From: a virus
Reading direction: 5' to 3' (one strand)
Virus record (IMG/VR): IMGVR_UViG_3300018420_000002
Location: 1-39,105 of that record
DNA length: 39,105 nucleotides
The notes under the pieces were generated by a model. The model did not search any database. It saw only the letters and a list, made by a program, of their open reading frames with translations, and was not told where the DNA came from. Positions 1-7,882 of this stretch are shown here, in pieces (position 1 is the stretch's first letter; each line of letters starts with the position of its first letter). A program made the translations under genes and the position numbers.

Positions 1-123
1 GACCTGCCTGTTCTTACTATTAAAGACTACAAGCAAAACAGAAAAGCCAACTCCGCAAAGATTATTAAGGATGGCGAAGTTGTTTGTAAGGTCGTGTATT
101 CACCTGACAAGCCTTTGTCTTGC
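1..123. repeat. Terminal redundancy, copy 1 (123 bp)
   Basis: These 123 bases are identical to the last 123 bases of the window. The reading frame of a small gene runs through the repeat: the gene starts in the last 180 bases and ends just after this copy. The simplest reading is overlap left by circular or permuted assembly. A true T7-type terminal repeat would not be expected to interrupt a gene in the middle of the replication block. Confidence 0.95.
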
Positions 124-174
124 GGAGCTAAGGTTTGGATTGAAACAGATTTGGAGGTAGAAGATGAGTTCTGA
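1..174 (+). CDS. Small conserved phage protein, 3' part (gene split by the window ends)
   Basis: The frame is open from base 1 and stops with TGA at 172-174. It continues exactly the frame that begins at ATG 38926, giving one 76-residue protein once the 123-bp overlap is merged. Visible features of this part are a lysine-rich stretch (KDYKQNRKANSAK), then VVYSPDKPLSCGAKVWIET and an acidic end, EVEDEF. The pattern of a positively charged half followed by SPDKPLSCGA is one I recall from hypothetical proteins of many phages; no function is known to me. The stop overlaps the next start codon (ATG 164) by 11 bases, so the two are translationally linked, between the primase-helicase and DNA polymerase genes. 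Confidence 0.85.
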   Translation, partial: DLPVLTIKDYKQNRKANSAKIIKDGEVVCKVVYSPDKPLSCGAKVWIETDLEVEDEF

Positions 175-421
175 AGAAGATGATTACGACACCTTGATAC
201 AAGCCGATGGTTTTGATTTAGCAATCATCGGGGTGGCTGAACGCATAGGTAACAAGCCATGCCTTGCTTATTCTTATGAGCAGTGTGTGGACATACTAAT
301 GCAGCAAGCTGAAATGGACTATGAGATGGCTGTGGAGTACATGGATTTTAACGTGTGCGGTGCTTATGTAGGCGAGCAAACACCCATCTTTATACATAAG
401 TGGGAGGAGTATAATGCCTAG
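164..421 (+). CDS. Conserved hypothetical protein upstream of DNA polymerase
   Basis: An 85-residue acidic protein. Start ATG 164 is preceded by GGAGG at about 152-156. It overlaps the previous stop, and its own stop overlaps the polymerase start by 8 bases, which marks it as part of the replication operon. The central segment (GFDLAIIGVAERIG, then AYSYEQCVDILM) and the end (FNVCGAYVGEQTPIF) look like a conserved small protein of T7-like phages near gene 5. I see no catalytic motif, signal peptide or membrane segment. The position suggests an accessory role in replication or in host take-over, but this is inference only. Confidence 0.8.
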   Translation: MSSEEDDYDTLIQADGFDLAIIGVAERIGNKPCLAYSYEQCVDILMQQAEMDYEMAVEYMDFNVCGAYVGEQTPIFIHKWEEYNA

Positions 422-2168
422 TTATATATTCGACCTAGAGACTGACGGTCTTCTCGATGATGTCACTAAGATACATTGTTTAGTTATCAAGGACATCGAC
501 ACAGGGCAATCCCTTGGATACACAGGTAGAGGTATCTGGACTGAGGGCATCCCTAAGTTAGAGAAGGCCGACATGATTATCGGTCATAACATTATTAAGT
601 ACGACATCCCTGTTCTAAAGAAGCTAGGTACTTTCAATCCGAAAGGAGAAGTGTTTGATACCTTGGTTTGCACTAGGCTCATCTGGGCTGACATCAAGCA
701 AGCCGACTTCACCAGAACAGACTTTCCTAGAAAGCTAATAGGAAGCCATAGCCTAGCTGCATGGGGTCACCGCTTAGGTAATTACAAGGGTGACTACGAT
801 GGTGGTTGGGAAGAATACTCTGATGAGATGTTGGAGTACTGCTTTCAGGATGTTGAGGTCACTTACACGCTATATGAAAAGATAGCTGTCAAAAATTATT
901 CACGACAAGCCTTAGAATTAGAACATGAAGTTGCAGAAATTATACATGAACAGGAAGTTGCTGGCTTTGCCTTTGACACAGAGAGTGCTGCTAAGTTATA
1001 TGCGAAACTATCAGCAAGAAAACTGGAACTGGAGACTGAGCTTAAAGAAACATTCCCTGACTGGGAGGTAAGAACTCCGTTCACCCCCAAGGTCAACAAC
1101 AAGAAGCTAGGGTATGAGAAAGGTGTACCCACCTACAAAGTTAAGACAGTCCAGTTTAACCCAGGTAGCAGAGACCATGTAGCTGACAGACTGAAGACAC
1201 TCAGGGGCTGGAAGCCTACCGACTTTACTAATGACGGTAAGCCTAAAGTTGACGAGATGACTTTATCTAAGTTGCCTTATCCAGAGGCAAAGATACTGGT
1301 TGAATACTACACCCTCATAAAGAGGTTGGGGCAACTAGGTGATGGAAGCCAAGCATGGCTCAAGGTAGAGCGAGGGGGGCGTATCCACGGGTCTTGTAAT
1401 ACGAACGGAGCCGTCACAGGGAGAGCGACACACGCATACCCTAACGTGGCACAGGTTCCGTCCTGTGGTGCGCCCTATGGCAGAGAATGTAGAGAACTAT
1501 TCACAGTACCTAAAGGCATGAAGCTAGTAGGTGTCGATGTGTCTGGCCTAGAGCTTAGATGTTTAGCTCATTACATGGCTAGGTATGACGGTGGTGCTTA
1601 CGGTGAGGTAGTAGTGAATGGTGATATACACACAGCAAACCAAGAAGCAGCAGGTTTAGCTGAACGCTCACAAGCTAAGACATTTATCTATGGGTTTCTC
1701 TATGGAGCAGGTGTAGGAAAGCTAGGTGAGATTGTAGGTAAGGGAGCAAAGGAAGGTACTGTCTTGAAAAAGAGATTCCTAGCAAAGCTCCCTGCATTAG
1801 CCACGCTTATTGAGAGGGTTCAGAAAGCAGCAGAAAGAGGATACATAGTAGGACTGGATGGCAGACACTTGAAGGTAAGGTCACCTCACTCAGCACTTAA
1901 TGTATTACTACAGTCTGCGGGTGCTTTGATATGTAAGCAGTGGATGGTTGAGTTTAACTACGCATTGATAGAACAAGGATTGAGAGAGTCATGCCAGCAA
2001 GTAGCATGGGTGCATGATGAAATACAGCTAGAGACAAGGGAAGACATGGCAGATGAAATTGGAAAACTCGCAGTTGAATGTATCAAACGAGCAGGAGATG
2101 CCTTCAGCATCCGATGCCCCCTCGATGGAGAATACAACATCGGAGACAACTGGGCTGAGACCCACTAA
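414..2168 (+). CDS. T7-like family A DNA polymerase with 3'-5' exonuclease domain
   Basis: A 584-residue replicative polymerase (T7 gp5 has 704). The exonuclease domain opens with YIFDLETDG, giving the D-x-E pair D7/E9, then has HNIIKYDIPVL and the third exonuclease motif, EYCFQDVEVTYTLYE. The polymerase domain has motif A (GVDVSGLELR, metal ligand D375), motif B (AKTFIYGFLYGAG, K422 and Y426) and motif C (VHDE, D535). All catalytic positions are intact. Y426 aligns with T7 Tyr526 and E. coli Pol I residue 762. In T7 the enzyme gains processivity from host thioredoxin; I could not locate the thioredoxin-binding loop with confidence, and the shorter length may mean it is reduced. A strong GGAGGAG precedes the start, which overlaps the upstream gene. 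Confidence 0.98.
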   Translation: MPSYIFDLETDGLLDDVTKIHCLVIKDIDTGQSLGYTGRGIWTEGIPKLEKADMIIGHNIIKYDIPVLKKLGTFNPKGEVFDTLVCTRLIWADIKQADFTRTDFPRKLIGSHSLAAWGHRLGNYKGDYDGGWEEYSDEMLEYCFQDVEVTYTLYEKIAVKNYSRQALELEHEVAEIIHEQEVAGFAFDTESAAKLYAKLSARKLELETELKETFPDWEVRTPFTPKVNNKKLGYEKGVPTYKVKTVQFNPGSRDHVADRLKTLRGWKPTDFTNDGKPKVDEMTLSKLPYPEAKILVEYYTLIKRLGQLGDGSQAWLKVERGGRIHGSCNTNGAVTGRATHAYPNVAQVPSCGAPYGRECRELFTVPKGMKLVGVDVSGLELRCLAHYMARYDGGAYGEVVVNGDIHTANQEAAGLAERSQAKTFIYGFLYGAGVGKLGEIVGKGAKEGTVLKKRFLAKLPALATLIERVQKAAERGYIVGLDGRHLKVRSPHSALNVLLQSAGALICKQWMVEFNYALIEQGLRESCQQVAWVHDEIQLETREDMADEIGKLAVECIKRAGDAFSIRCPLDGEYNIGDNWAETH

Positions 2169-2595
2169 GAAGAACAGGAAGAAGTTTGATTTAGATTTAG
2201 CATACGGTCAGATGCACGAAGACAGAGTGCTAGAAATGCTACAAGGTAAGAAGGTTGAAGTTAAAACAGAGAGAGGTATGTGGACTAAGACAGGAAACAT
2301 AGCAATCGAGTTTGAATCTTATGGTAAACCATCAGGCATCAATGCAACGGAAGCTGACTACTGGTTTCATAACTTAGCAGTTGGTGATGATGTTTACTGT
2401 ACCTTGGTCTTTGAAGTAGAGAACTTGAAGAAGATTGTAGAGAAACTAGACAACCATCGCATTGTTAAAGGCGGTGACCACTGGGCATCTAAGATGTACC
2501 TCGTCAACCTTTCTAAGTTATTCTCAACTGACACGCTAAAAATTTATAAACAGCTATCCACGGAGGCAACTAATGAAGAGAACACTACTGATTGA
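2125..2595 (+). CDS. PD-(D/E)XK-like protein between polymerase and exonuclease genes
   Basis: About 156 residues if started at ATG 2125; ATG 2098 and ATG 2053 are possible earlier starts, and none has a well-spaced ribosome site. The first part overlaps the end of the polymerase gene in another frame. The core reads FDLDLAYGQMHED, then KKVEVKTERG, GNIAIEFESYGKPSGI and TEADYWFHNL. An acidic residue followed by a strand ending E-V-K and a later TEADYW is the layout of PD-(D/E)XK nuclease-fold proteins. The family looks common in marine T7-like phages. Whether it cuts DNA or only has the fold cannot be decided from sequence. It is linked to the exonuclease gene by a 23-base overlap. Confidence 0.75.
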   Translation: MENTTSETTGLRPTKKNRKKFDLDLAYGQMHEDRVLEMLQGKKVEVKTERGMWTKTGNIAIEFESYGKPSGINATEADYWFHNLAVGDDVYCTLVFEVENLKKIVEKLDNHRIVKGGDHWASKMYLVNLSKLFSTDTLKIYKQLSTEATNEENTTD

Positions 2596-3295
2596 TGGAG
2601 ACATAGTAGCCTATCGCTACTCCAGTACAGTAGAGCAAGAGGTGGACTGGGGTGACGATGTCTGGTCGCTCTGGTCTGACGCTAAGGAAGCCAAGCAGTT
2701 AATCCTACAGTACCTTGACCACTTGGTTGAGGCTACCGCAGCAGATGACTTTGTATTTACATTTTCTGACAAGGATAACTTCAGGAAGGCTATCTACCCT
2801 GACTATAAACATAATAGGAAAGGGAAGCGTAAGCCCACTTGCTATAAGGGAGTAAAGACTTGGCTTGAGTCTGAGTATGAATCTATCGAGATGCCTGGGT
2901 TAGAAGGTGACGATGTGATGGGCATACTTGCTACGTCTGGAAAGTACGAAGAGACAGTCATTGTTTCTGAAGACAAGGACATGAAGACAATCCCAGGTTT
3001 GTTATGGAGAGCCGCAGAGATGGAAGAAATATCTGAGGAATATGCAGATTACTACCATCTATATCAAACCCTAGTGGGTGATGCCACTGATGGCTACAAA
3101 GGTTGTAAAGGTATTGGTGACAAGAGAGCCACTGACATCCTGAGCAAAGACCCTACATGGGAAGCCGTAGTCAAAGCCTATGAAAAGGCTGGTCAAACTG
3201 AAGAGGAAGCCTTGGTACAAGCTAGGTTAGCTAGAATACTAAGAGCATCTGATTACAACACACAAACAAAGGAACCAATATTATGGACTCCATAG
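2573..3295 (+). CDS. T7 gp6-like 5'-3' exonuclease (FEN/RNase H family)
   Basis: 240 residues, somewhat shorter than T7 gp6 (300). Motifs in order are LLIDGDIVAYRYS (metal-binding D8 and D10), DKDNFRKAIYPDYKHNRKGKRKP (arch region with basic residues), EGDDVMGILA, VSEDKDMK, and the helix-hairpin segment GDATDGYKGCKGIGDKRA. These are the acidic metal sites and DNA-binding hairpin of the 5' nuclease family. In T7 this enzyme removes RNA primers, degrades host DNA and takes part in recombination. ATG 2573 has GGAGG eight bases upstream and overlaps the previous gene by 23 bases. Confidence 0.95.
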   Translation: MKRTLLIDGDIVAYRYSSTVEQEVDWGDDVWSLWSDAKEAKQLILQYLDHLVEATAADDFVFTFSDKDNFRKAIYPDYKHNRKGKRKPTCYKGVKTWLESEYESIEMPGLEGDDVMGILATSGKYEETVIVSEDKDMKTIPGLLWRAAEMEEISEEYADYYHLYQTLVGDATDGYKGCKGIGDKRATDILSKDPTWEAVVKAYEKAGQTEEEALVQARLARILRASDYNTQTKEPILWTP

Positions 3296-3687
3296 ATGAT
3301 ATGACACCCCAAGAGTGGGACAAAGTAACAAGCGATTGGAAAGAAACAGCAGCAAACGCAGCTAAGAATGTGTCCCCAATCAAGCAAGACTTTCAACCTG
3401 TAAAGAAGTTCAAGTTACCTAAAGATGCACAGACTAGGAAAACTATCCCAGCTTACACAGGTTTTGTTAAGTATTTCCCTAGAGCAATTACAGAGGTAGC
3501 AAGAGTCTCTATGATTGGTGGTATTCAACATGGGCAGACCCCTGAAACTTTACATTGGGACAGGGCTAAATCAGGCGATGAGTTAGATGCCATGATGCGA
3601 CACGTTATTGATGAAGACTGGGCGCAGGTAGCTTGGCGAGCTATGGCTAACCTAGAAAAGTTCTTAGAACGCGAAGAAGACAATTAA
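3283..3687 (+). CDS. dATP/dGTP diphosphohydrolase N-terminal-like domain protein
   Basis: 134 residues. The second half reads GFVKYFPRAITEVARVSMIG, then ETLHWDRAKSGDELDAMMRH and AWRAMANLEKFLE. This resembles the DUF5664/dGTP-diphosphohydrolase N-terminal family found in many phages, where a conserved H-W-D and a histidine-ended helix (D-A-x-x-R-H) recur. Known members are proposed to act in nucleotide metabolism. The N-terminal 60 residues are charged and probably not structured like the rest. It overlaps the exonuclease gene by 13 bases and is the last gene before a phage promoter, so it closes the replication operon. The family assignment is from memory of the pattern. Confidence 0.7.
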   Translation: MDSIDDMTPQEWDKVTSDWKETAANAAKNVSPIKQDFQPVKKFKLPKDAQTRKTIPAYTGFVKYFPRAITEVARVSMIGGIQHGQTPETLHWDRAKSGDELDAMMRHVIDEDWAQVAWRAMANLEKFLEREEDN

Positions 3688-3702
3688 TACCCACCATATA
3701 AG
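3682..3702 (+). promoter_or_regulatory. Candidate phage RNA polymerase promoter, copy 1 (structural genes)
   Basis: AATTAATACCCACCATAT (3682-3699) followed by AAG. The same 18 bases occur at 28103 and 35716. The element begins TAATAC and ends CATATA-AG, like the T7 consensus TAATACGACTCACTATAG. It sits in the 25-base gap ahead of the head-gene block and overlaps the stop codon of the upstream gene. This is where T7 places class III promoters. Confidence 0.75.
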
Positions 3703-3712
3703 AGGACTTGAA

Positions 3713-3904
3713 ATGTCAACAAACAAACAAATTGAAAGTTTACCCGTCAGTGTTGATGAGACACTAGCTATGCTAGACCAAGTGTTTCCTGAACTGTCTG
3801 CTCGATTAGAGTGGTCAGAGAAAGAAATATGGTTTAGAGCAGGACAAAGGTCTGTAATCAACTGGCTGTTAGAGTTGAAAAGACGGGAAGAAGACCCTAA
3901 CTAA
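3713..3904 (+). CDS. Conserved small hypothetical protein
   Basis: 63 residues. ATG 3713 follows AGAGGA at 3701-3706. It contains SVDETLAMLDQVFPE and WSEKEIWFRAGQRSVINWLLELK; the second segment recurs in short phage proteins of unknown function. It is the first gene after promoter copy 1, so it should be transcribed with the structural genes. No membrane segment or catalytic motif is visible. Confidence 0.8.
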   Translation: MSTNKQIESLPVSVDETLAMLDQVFPELSARLEWSEKEIWFRAGQRSVINWLLELKRREEDPN

Positions 3905-3920
3905 ACCAGAGGATTTTACC

Positions 3921-4244
3921 ATGTGTGACCCCATATCATTAGCTATTATTGGCAGTACTGTTGTAAGCGCAGGTATTGCAGACCATCAAGGAAGTAAGCA
4001 GCGCGAGCAGATGAGAAAGCAAGCTGAAGAGGCAGAACGTCAGAGAAAAGAACAGCAAGCTAAGTTTGATGCAGAGAGTGCTGCGGCTAGAGCAACCCCT
4101 ACGCTTTTACGTAACGCAACCCAGAAAAGCGGTACCAAGCGTTTAGCTTCACTAAAGGTTAAGAAAAGCGGTGGCATGGGTACTGGGTATAACTCTGTAG
4201 GCACAGGTGGCTCAACATCCACGGGACTAAACATACCTAAATAA
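3921..4244 (+). CDS. Putative small virion protein (T7 gp7.3 position)
   Basis: 107 residues. It starts MCDPISLAIIGSTVVSAGIAD, a short hydrophobic segment, then has a charged helix rich in Gln, Glu, Lys and Arg (about residues 27-50) and a glycine/serine-rich end. T7 gp7.3, a 99-residue tail-associated protein, lies at the same place just before the portal gene and has a comparable build. The assignment rests on position, size and the MCDP start that I recall from marine podoviruses. Confidence 0.65.
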   Translation: MCDPISLAIIGSTVVSAGIADHQGSKQREQMRKQAEEAERQRKEQQAKFDAESAAARATPTLLRNATQKSGTKRLASLKVKKSGGMGTGYNSVGTGGSTSTGLNIPK

Positions 4245-4256
4245 TAGGAATAAGTT

Positions 4257-5795
4257 ATGAATGAGATTACTTCCTGCGCCAAGCGTTACCACAAACTAGC
4301 AGCAGACAGGGAGATTTATCTTGATAGAGCTAGAGAGTGTGCTGAATTAACACTCCCTTCTTTGATAACTCCTGAAGGCTTTAGCTCCGCTACTGACCTT
4401 TACCAACCGTTTCAAAGCATTGGGGCTAGAGGTGTCAACAACTTAGCCTCTAAGCTAATGCTATTACTTCTCCCACCTAACTCGCCTTTCTTCCGTTTAG
4501 CAATGGATAGTAAAACCAAAGCTGAACTAGATGGTGAAGGTGAGTTACGAGCAGAGATTGAACAGGGTCTTGCTGGTATCGAAAGAGAAGTGATGGGTGA
4601 GATAGAGAACAGAGCCTTACGGGTAAACTTCTTTGAAGCACTTAAGCACTTGATTGTAAGCGGTAATGTATTAGTACACCTTCCAAAGAAAGGAGGACTG
4701 CGTGTCTTCCCTATGTCGAGCTTTGTTGTAAAACGTGCGCCTGACGGGGAGTTACTAGAAGTAGTATTAGAAGAGTCTGTGTCACCCAGAGCATTGCCAG
4801 AAGGTATAGAAGGTATTGACTACACAGGTGATGAAGACCTTAAGTTATACACAAAAGTATACAGAGTAAACTCTGATATATACGAAGTTTATCAAGAAGT
4901 TGAAGGGCATGTAGTCCCAGGTTCTGAGGGTAGATATAAGAAAGACCTCATGCCTTGGCTTGCCTTACGTATGGTACACCTTGATGGCGAAGACTATGGT
5001 CGCTCTTTCGTGGAAGAGTATCTAGGAGACCTGAAGTCCCTTGAGGGATTGACGGAAGCATTGGTTAGCTCCGCAGCAGCTAGTGCTAAACTAGTGTTTA
5101 TGGTGCGCCCTAACGCAAGTGTCCGAAGAACTGACCTAGCCAAAGCAGATAACGGTGATGTAATACTAGGTGACCCTAACGATGTTAGTGTACTACAGAC
5201 AGAGAAGTACCCTGACATGCGTGTGGTACTTGATACCGTTCAACGAATTGAAGAAAGACTTTCCTATGCGTTTCTTTTGAACACAGCGATTCAGCGCAAT
5301 GCTGAGAGAGTAACTGCTGAAGAGATACGCTTTATGGCTCAAGAGTTAGAATCCGCATTAGGTGGTGTCTACTCTGTTCTGAGTCAAGAAATGCAACTAC
5401 CTCTCGTCAACATACTGATGAAGAGAATGTCTGCAACTAAGAAGATTCCTAAGCTACCTAAAGGTACTGTCACCCCAGTTATTGTTACTGGTGTGGAAGC
5501 ACTTGGCAGAGGAAACGACTTAAATAAACTACGCACTTATATCACTGACCTTGTGTCATTAGCTCAGGTTTCTCCTGAGACAATACAACGTGTCAACTTC
5601 GGTGACCTAGTAACTCGATTAGCTACTGGTCATGGGATAGATACGATAGGTCTGATTAAGACTGAACAGGAACTACAAGCTGAGATGGAAGCTCAACAAC
5701 AAGCTATGCAGGAGCAGATGCAACAACAGACTATGCAAGATGTAGCCAGCAAAGCTATACCAGAAGTTGTGAAGGCTAATATACAGCAACAATAG
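4257..5795 (+). CDS. Portal (head-tail connector) protein, T7 gp8-like
   Basis: 512 residues against 536 for T7 gp8. Typical segments are CAKRYHKLAADREIYLDRARECAELTLP near the start, then FQSIGARGVNNLASKLML, LLPPNSPFFRL and AERVTAEEIRFMAQELE. The last 45 residues are Gln-rich, as is usual for the connector C-terminus. The dodecameric portal sits at one capsid vertex, docks the terminase during packaging and holds the tail. ATG 4257 has AGGA seven bases upstream. It is followed by a 55-residue gene and the scaffold gene, the standard order. Confidence 0.96.
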   Translation: MNEITSCAKRYHKLAADREIYLDRARECAELTLPSLITPEGFSSATDLYQPFQSIGARGVNNLASKLMLLLLPPNSPFFRLAMDSKTKAELDGEGELRAEIEQGLAGIEREVMGEIENRALRVNFFEALKHLIVSGNVLVHLPKKGGLRVFPMSSFVVKRAPDGELLEVVLEESVSPRALPEGIEGIDYTGDEDLKLYTKVYRVNSDIYEVYQEVEGHVVPGSEGRYKKDLMPWLALRMVHLDGEDYGRSFVEEYLGDLKSLEGLTEALVSSAAASAKLVFMVRPNASVRRTDLAKADNGDVILGDPNDVSVLQTEKYPDMRVVLDTVQRIEERLSYAFLLNTAIQRNAERVTAEEIRFMAQELESALGGVYSVLSQEMQLPLVNILMKRMSATKKIPKLPKGTVTPVIVTGVEALGRGNDLNKLRTYITDLVSLAQVSPETIQRVNFGDLVTRLATGHGIDTIGLIKTEQELQAEMEAQQQAMQEQMQQQTMQDVASKAIPEVVKANIQQQ

Positions 5796-5807
5796 GTACA
5801 ATAAATA

Positions 5808-5975
5808 ATGGCAACAACACCCAAAATGACTTTAAAGAAAGATAACCCGAAGGATGCAACACCTAAGAAAGAAAAGAAGGTTGAGTATCCTAAGTGGCCT
5901 GGAATGGAAGCTGCTGAATTAGGCGTGAAGTATCAGAACGCTAGAGGCAATATTATTCAGCGAGGGAAAAGCTAA
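5808..5975 (+). CDS. Small lysine-rich protein between portal and scaffold
   Basis: 55 residues. The first 25 are very rich in Lys and Pro, and the rest reads YPKWPGMEAAELGVKYQNARGN. The stop codon overlaps the scaffold start (TAATG), so the two are co-translated. An AGG lies at 5794-5796, about a dozen bases before ATG 5808. No family is recognised. The position suggests a minor head component or assembly factor; this is inference. Confidence 0.75.
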   Translation: MATTPKMTLKKDNPKDATPKKEKKVEYPKWPGMEAAELGVKYQNARGNIIQRGKS

Positions 5976-6721
5976 TGGTTGAACAAGTACAGGTAGAAGG
6001 AAATGTTACAGGCTCTGAAGCTCCAGTGGAGCAACCTCAAGAAGCTCGTCCAGAGTGGTTACCAGAAAAGTTTAAGTCTGGTGAAGACCTCTCTAAAGCG
6101 TATAGCGAACTGGAAAAGCAATACACTCAGTCTCGTCAAGAAGCAGCTACAGCTAAAGAAACAGAAGCTAGTAATGAAGTATCGTCAGACCAAACTGAAA
6201 GTGCTTCAGAAGCTAGAGAAGCTGTAGAAAACGCAGGGCTAGACTTTGATTCAATGCAAACGGAATTTGCAGAGAACGGTGAACTCTCTGAGGACACCTA
6301 CAAAGACCTTGAAAGCAGGGGCATACCAAAAGAAATGGTAGATGCTTATGTTGATGGGCAAAAAGCTAAGGCTACTGAATACACTAACGAGATATTTGAG
6401 TTCGCTGGTGGTGAAGAGTCTTACAAAGGTATGCTCGAATGGGCATCCGACAACATGGCTGATAGTGAGATAGATGCTTTTAATGATGCTATCAGTTCAG
6501 GTAACACATCTCAGGCAAGACTAGCTATTGATGGATTAGTATCAAGATACAGGGATAACGGTGGTGCAGAACCTACATTGTTAGGTGGTAAAGCCTCTGC
6601 CTCTGTAGATACTTATAATAGCTGGGCGCAGGTTACCAAGGATATGGGAACCACTGAGTATAAGAAAGACCCCGCCTTCAGAGACGCAGTCCAGAAAAAG
6701 CTCTCACGAAGCACACTTTAA
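5975..6721 (+). CDS. Capsid assembly scaffolding protein, T7 gp9-like
   Basis: 248 residues, strongly acidic, Gln/Glu/Ala-rich and predicted mostly helical. Near the N-terminus it has RPEWLPEKFKSGEDLSKAYSELEKQY, a pattern typical of podoviral scaffolds. The C-terminus turns basic (FRDAVQKKLSRSTL), as in scaffolds that contact the coat protein through a C-terminal helix. It acts inside the procapsid and leaves before packaging. Location between portal and capsid genes agrees. T7 gp9 is 307 residues. Confidence 0.92.
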   Translation: MVEQVQVEGNVTGSEAPVEQPQEARPEWLPEKFKSGEDLSKAYSELEKQYTQSRQEAATAKETEASNEVSSDQTESASEAREAVENAGLDFDSMQTEFAENGELSEDTYKDLESRGIPKEMVDAYVDGQKAKATEYTNEIFEFAGGEESYKGMLEWASDNMADSEIDAFNDAISSGNTSQARLAIDGLVSRYRDNGGAEPTLLGGKASASVDTYNSWAQVTKDMGTTEYKKDPAFRDAVQKKLSRSTL

Positions 6722-6868
6722 CCAGCCTTTCTAGGCTGTTAATCAATTCAATACATCCCCAAAAAACAGTAAGGCTCACCGAGGTGAACACCCTTTCAAG
6801 TGAAGTAAGGATTAGCGAATTATCGGTTATTTAATTTACTAACTTAATTTATTTTAAAGGATATTATT
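6722..6868 (+). other. Leader region between scaffold and capsid genes
   Basis: 147 bases without a gene. A perfect six-base-pair hairpin (CAGCCT-ttct-AGGCTG, 6723-6738) directly follows the scaffold stop codon but lacks a T-run. A weak second stem lies around 6775-6790. The last 50 bases are very AT-rich and lead to AAAGGA ahead of the capsid ATG. T7 has its strongest promoter here; I see no good copy of the 18-bp element, only a loose resemblance around 6747-6760. Confidence 0.5.
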
Positions 6869-7822
6869 ATGGCTAATGCAAGCCCATCAGGAATCGGTCA
6901 GGTAAACAATGCAGGTGCATCTGACGCTCTATTCCTAAAACAGTTCTCAGGAGAGGTTCTTACTTCTTTTGAACAAGCTACAGTAACTGCTGACAAGCAA
7001 ATGGTTCGCACCATTGCTAACGGCAAGTCTGCACAGTTCCCAGTTATGGGTCGTTCAAGCGCAGCGTATCACACGCCTGGTGCTGAAATCACAGGTACAG
7101 ACATCAACCACAACGAGAAAGTTATTACTATTAATGACCTTCTCCTGTCTAGCCACTTCATCTCTAACATTGAAGAAGCTAAGAACCACTACGATGTGCG
7201 TTCAGTTTATTCATCTGAGATGGGTCGTGCGCTTGCTTTCCAAATGGACAAGCACGTTCTACAGACTATGGCTCAGGCTGCTGCTGCATCTGCTAACGTA
7301 GGTGACTCAGGTTACGCTTCAGGCACAATCATCACTGACGCTGATTCTAACACTAACGCTGACTCATTGATTGGTTCAATCTTTGATGCTGCTGAAGCAC
7401 TAGATGACGCATACGTTCCATCTGAAGGTCGTTTTGCCTTCTTGAAGCCAGAGCAATACTACTTGCTTGCTAACGCTTCTAAAGCAATCAATGTTGACTA
7501 TAGCGGTCAAGGTTCGATTGCAAACGGTAACGTAGTTCAGATTGCTGGTATCAACCTAGTGAAGACTCCACATCTTCCTACAGGTAACATTACTGGTACT
7601 GGTGTTGATGCAGGTGGCGCAGGTAGCGCACAAGCTGTCAACGCTGCTAACACTACTGCTCTTATCGCTCACACTTCTGCTGTTGGTACAGTGAAGTTGA
7701 TGGATTTGGCTGTAGAGTCAGAGTACGACATTCGCAGACAAGGAACTTTAATGGTAGCTAAGTACGCTATGGGCCATGGTGTCCTACGTCCAGAAGCTGC
7801 TGTTCAAATCCAGACTGCTTAA
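6869..7822 (+). CDS. Major capsid protein, T7 gp10-like (HK97 fold)
   Basis: 317 residues (T7 gp10A is about 345). Segments typical of podoviral coat proteins include LFLKQFSGEVLTSFEQATVT, RTIANGKSAQFPVMGRSSA, and HNEKVITINDLLLSSHFISN with the ensuing helix, then YDIRRQGTLMVAKYAMGHGV and LRPEAAVQI near the end. It builds the icosahedral shell. AAAGGA lies about ten bases before the ATG. The codon choice is more uniform than in neighbouring genes, with many GCT, GGT and AAC codons, as expected for the most highly expressed product. A strong terminator follows directly. I found no 10A/10B-type frameshift extension. Confidence 0.97.
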   Translation: MANASPSGIGQVNNAGASDALFLKQFSGEVLTSFEQATVTADKQMVRTIANGKSAQFPVMGRSSAAYHTPGAEITGTDINHNEKVITINDLLLSSHFISNIEEAKNHYDVRSVYSSEMGRALAFQMDKHVLQTMAQAAAASANVGDSGYASGTIITDADSNTNADSLIGSIFDAAEALDDAYVPSEGRFAFLKPEQYYLLANASKAINVDYSGQGSIANGNVVQIAGINLVKTPHLPTGNITGTGVDAGGAGSAQAVNAANTTALIAHTSAVGTVKLMDLAVESEYDIRRQGTLMVAKYAMGHGVLRPEAAVQIQTA

Positions 7823-7829
7823 AACTTAT

Positions 7830-7864
7830 AGCGGGAGTCCTTAATTGGGCTTCCGCTTTTTTTT
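7830..7864 (+). terminator. Strong intrinsic terminator after the capsid gene
   Basis: An 11-base-pair stem, AGCGGGAGTCC (7830-7840) with GGGCTTCCGCT (7847-7857), includes two G-U pairs, has a six-base loop TTAATT, and is followed by eight T residues. It stands eight bases after the capsid stop codon, the same place as T7 T-phi between genes 10 and 11. It would raise capsid transcript yield over the downstream tail genes. Confidence 0.93.
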
Positions 7865-7882
7865 ACTTTATGAGGACTTATC

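Noticed and set aside
1-123. Reading the 123-bp end repeat as the true T7-type direct terminal repeat
   Set aside because: It interrupts an intact small gene inside the replication block and is shorter than typical T7-like terminal repeats. An assembly overlap explains it better.
6003-6227. Overlapping + strand frame inside the scaffold gene
   Set aside because: Leucine/lysine-rich shadow of the acidic scaffold codons, with no ribosome site.
6723-6738. Hairpin after the scaffold gene as an intrinsic terminator
   Set aside because: The stem is short and no T-run follows. Terminating just before the capsid gene would also make little sense.
7800-7830. Frameshifted long capsid form as in T7 10B
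   Set aside because: No slippery site is visible before the stop, and the strong terminator follows within eight bases.
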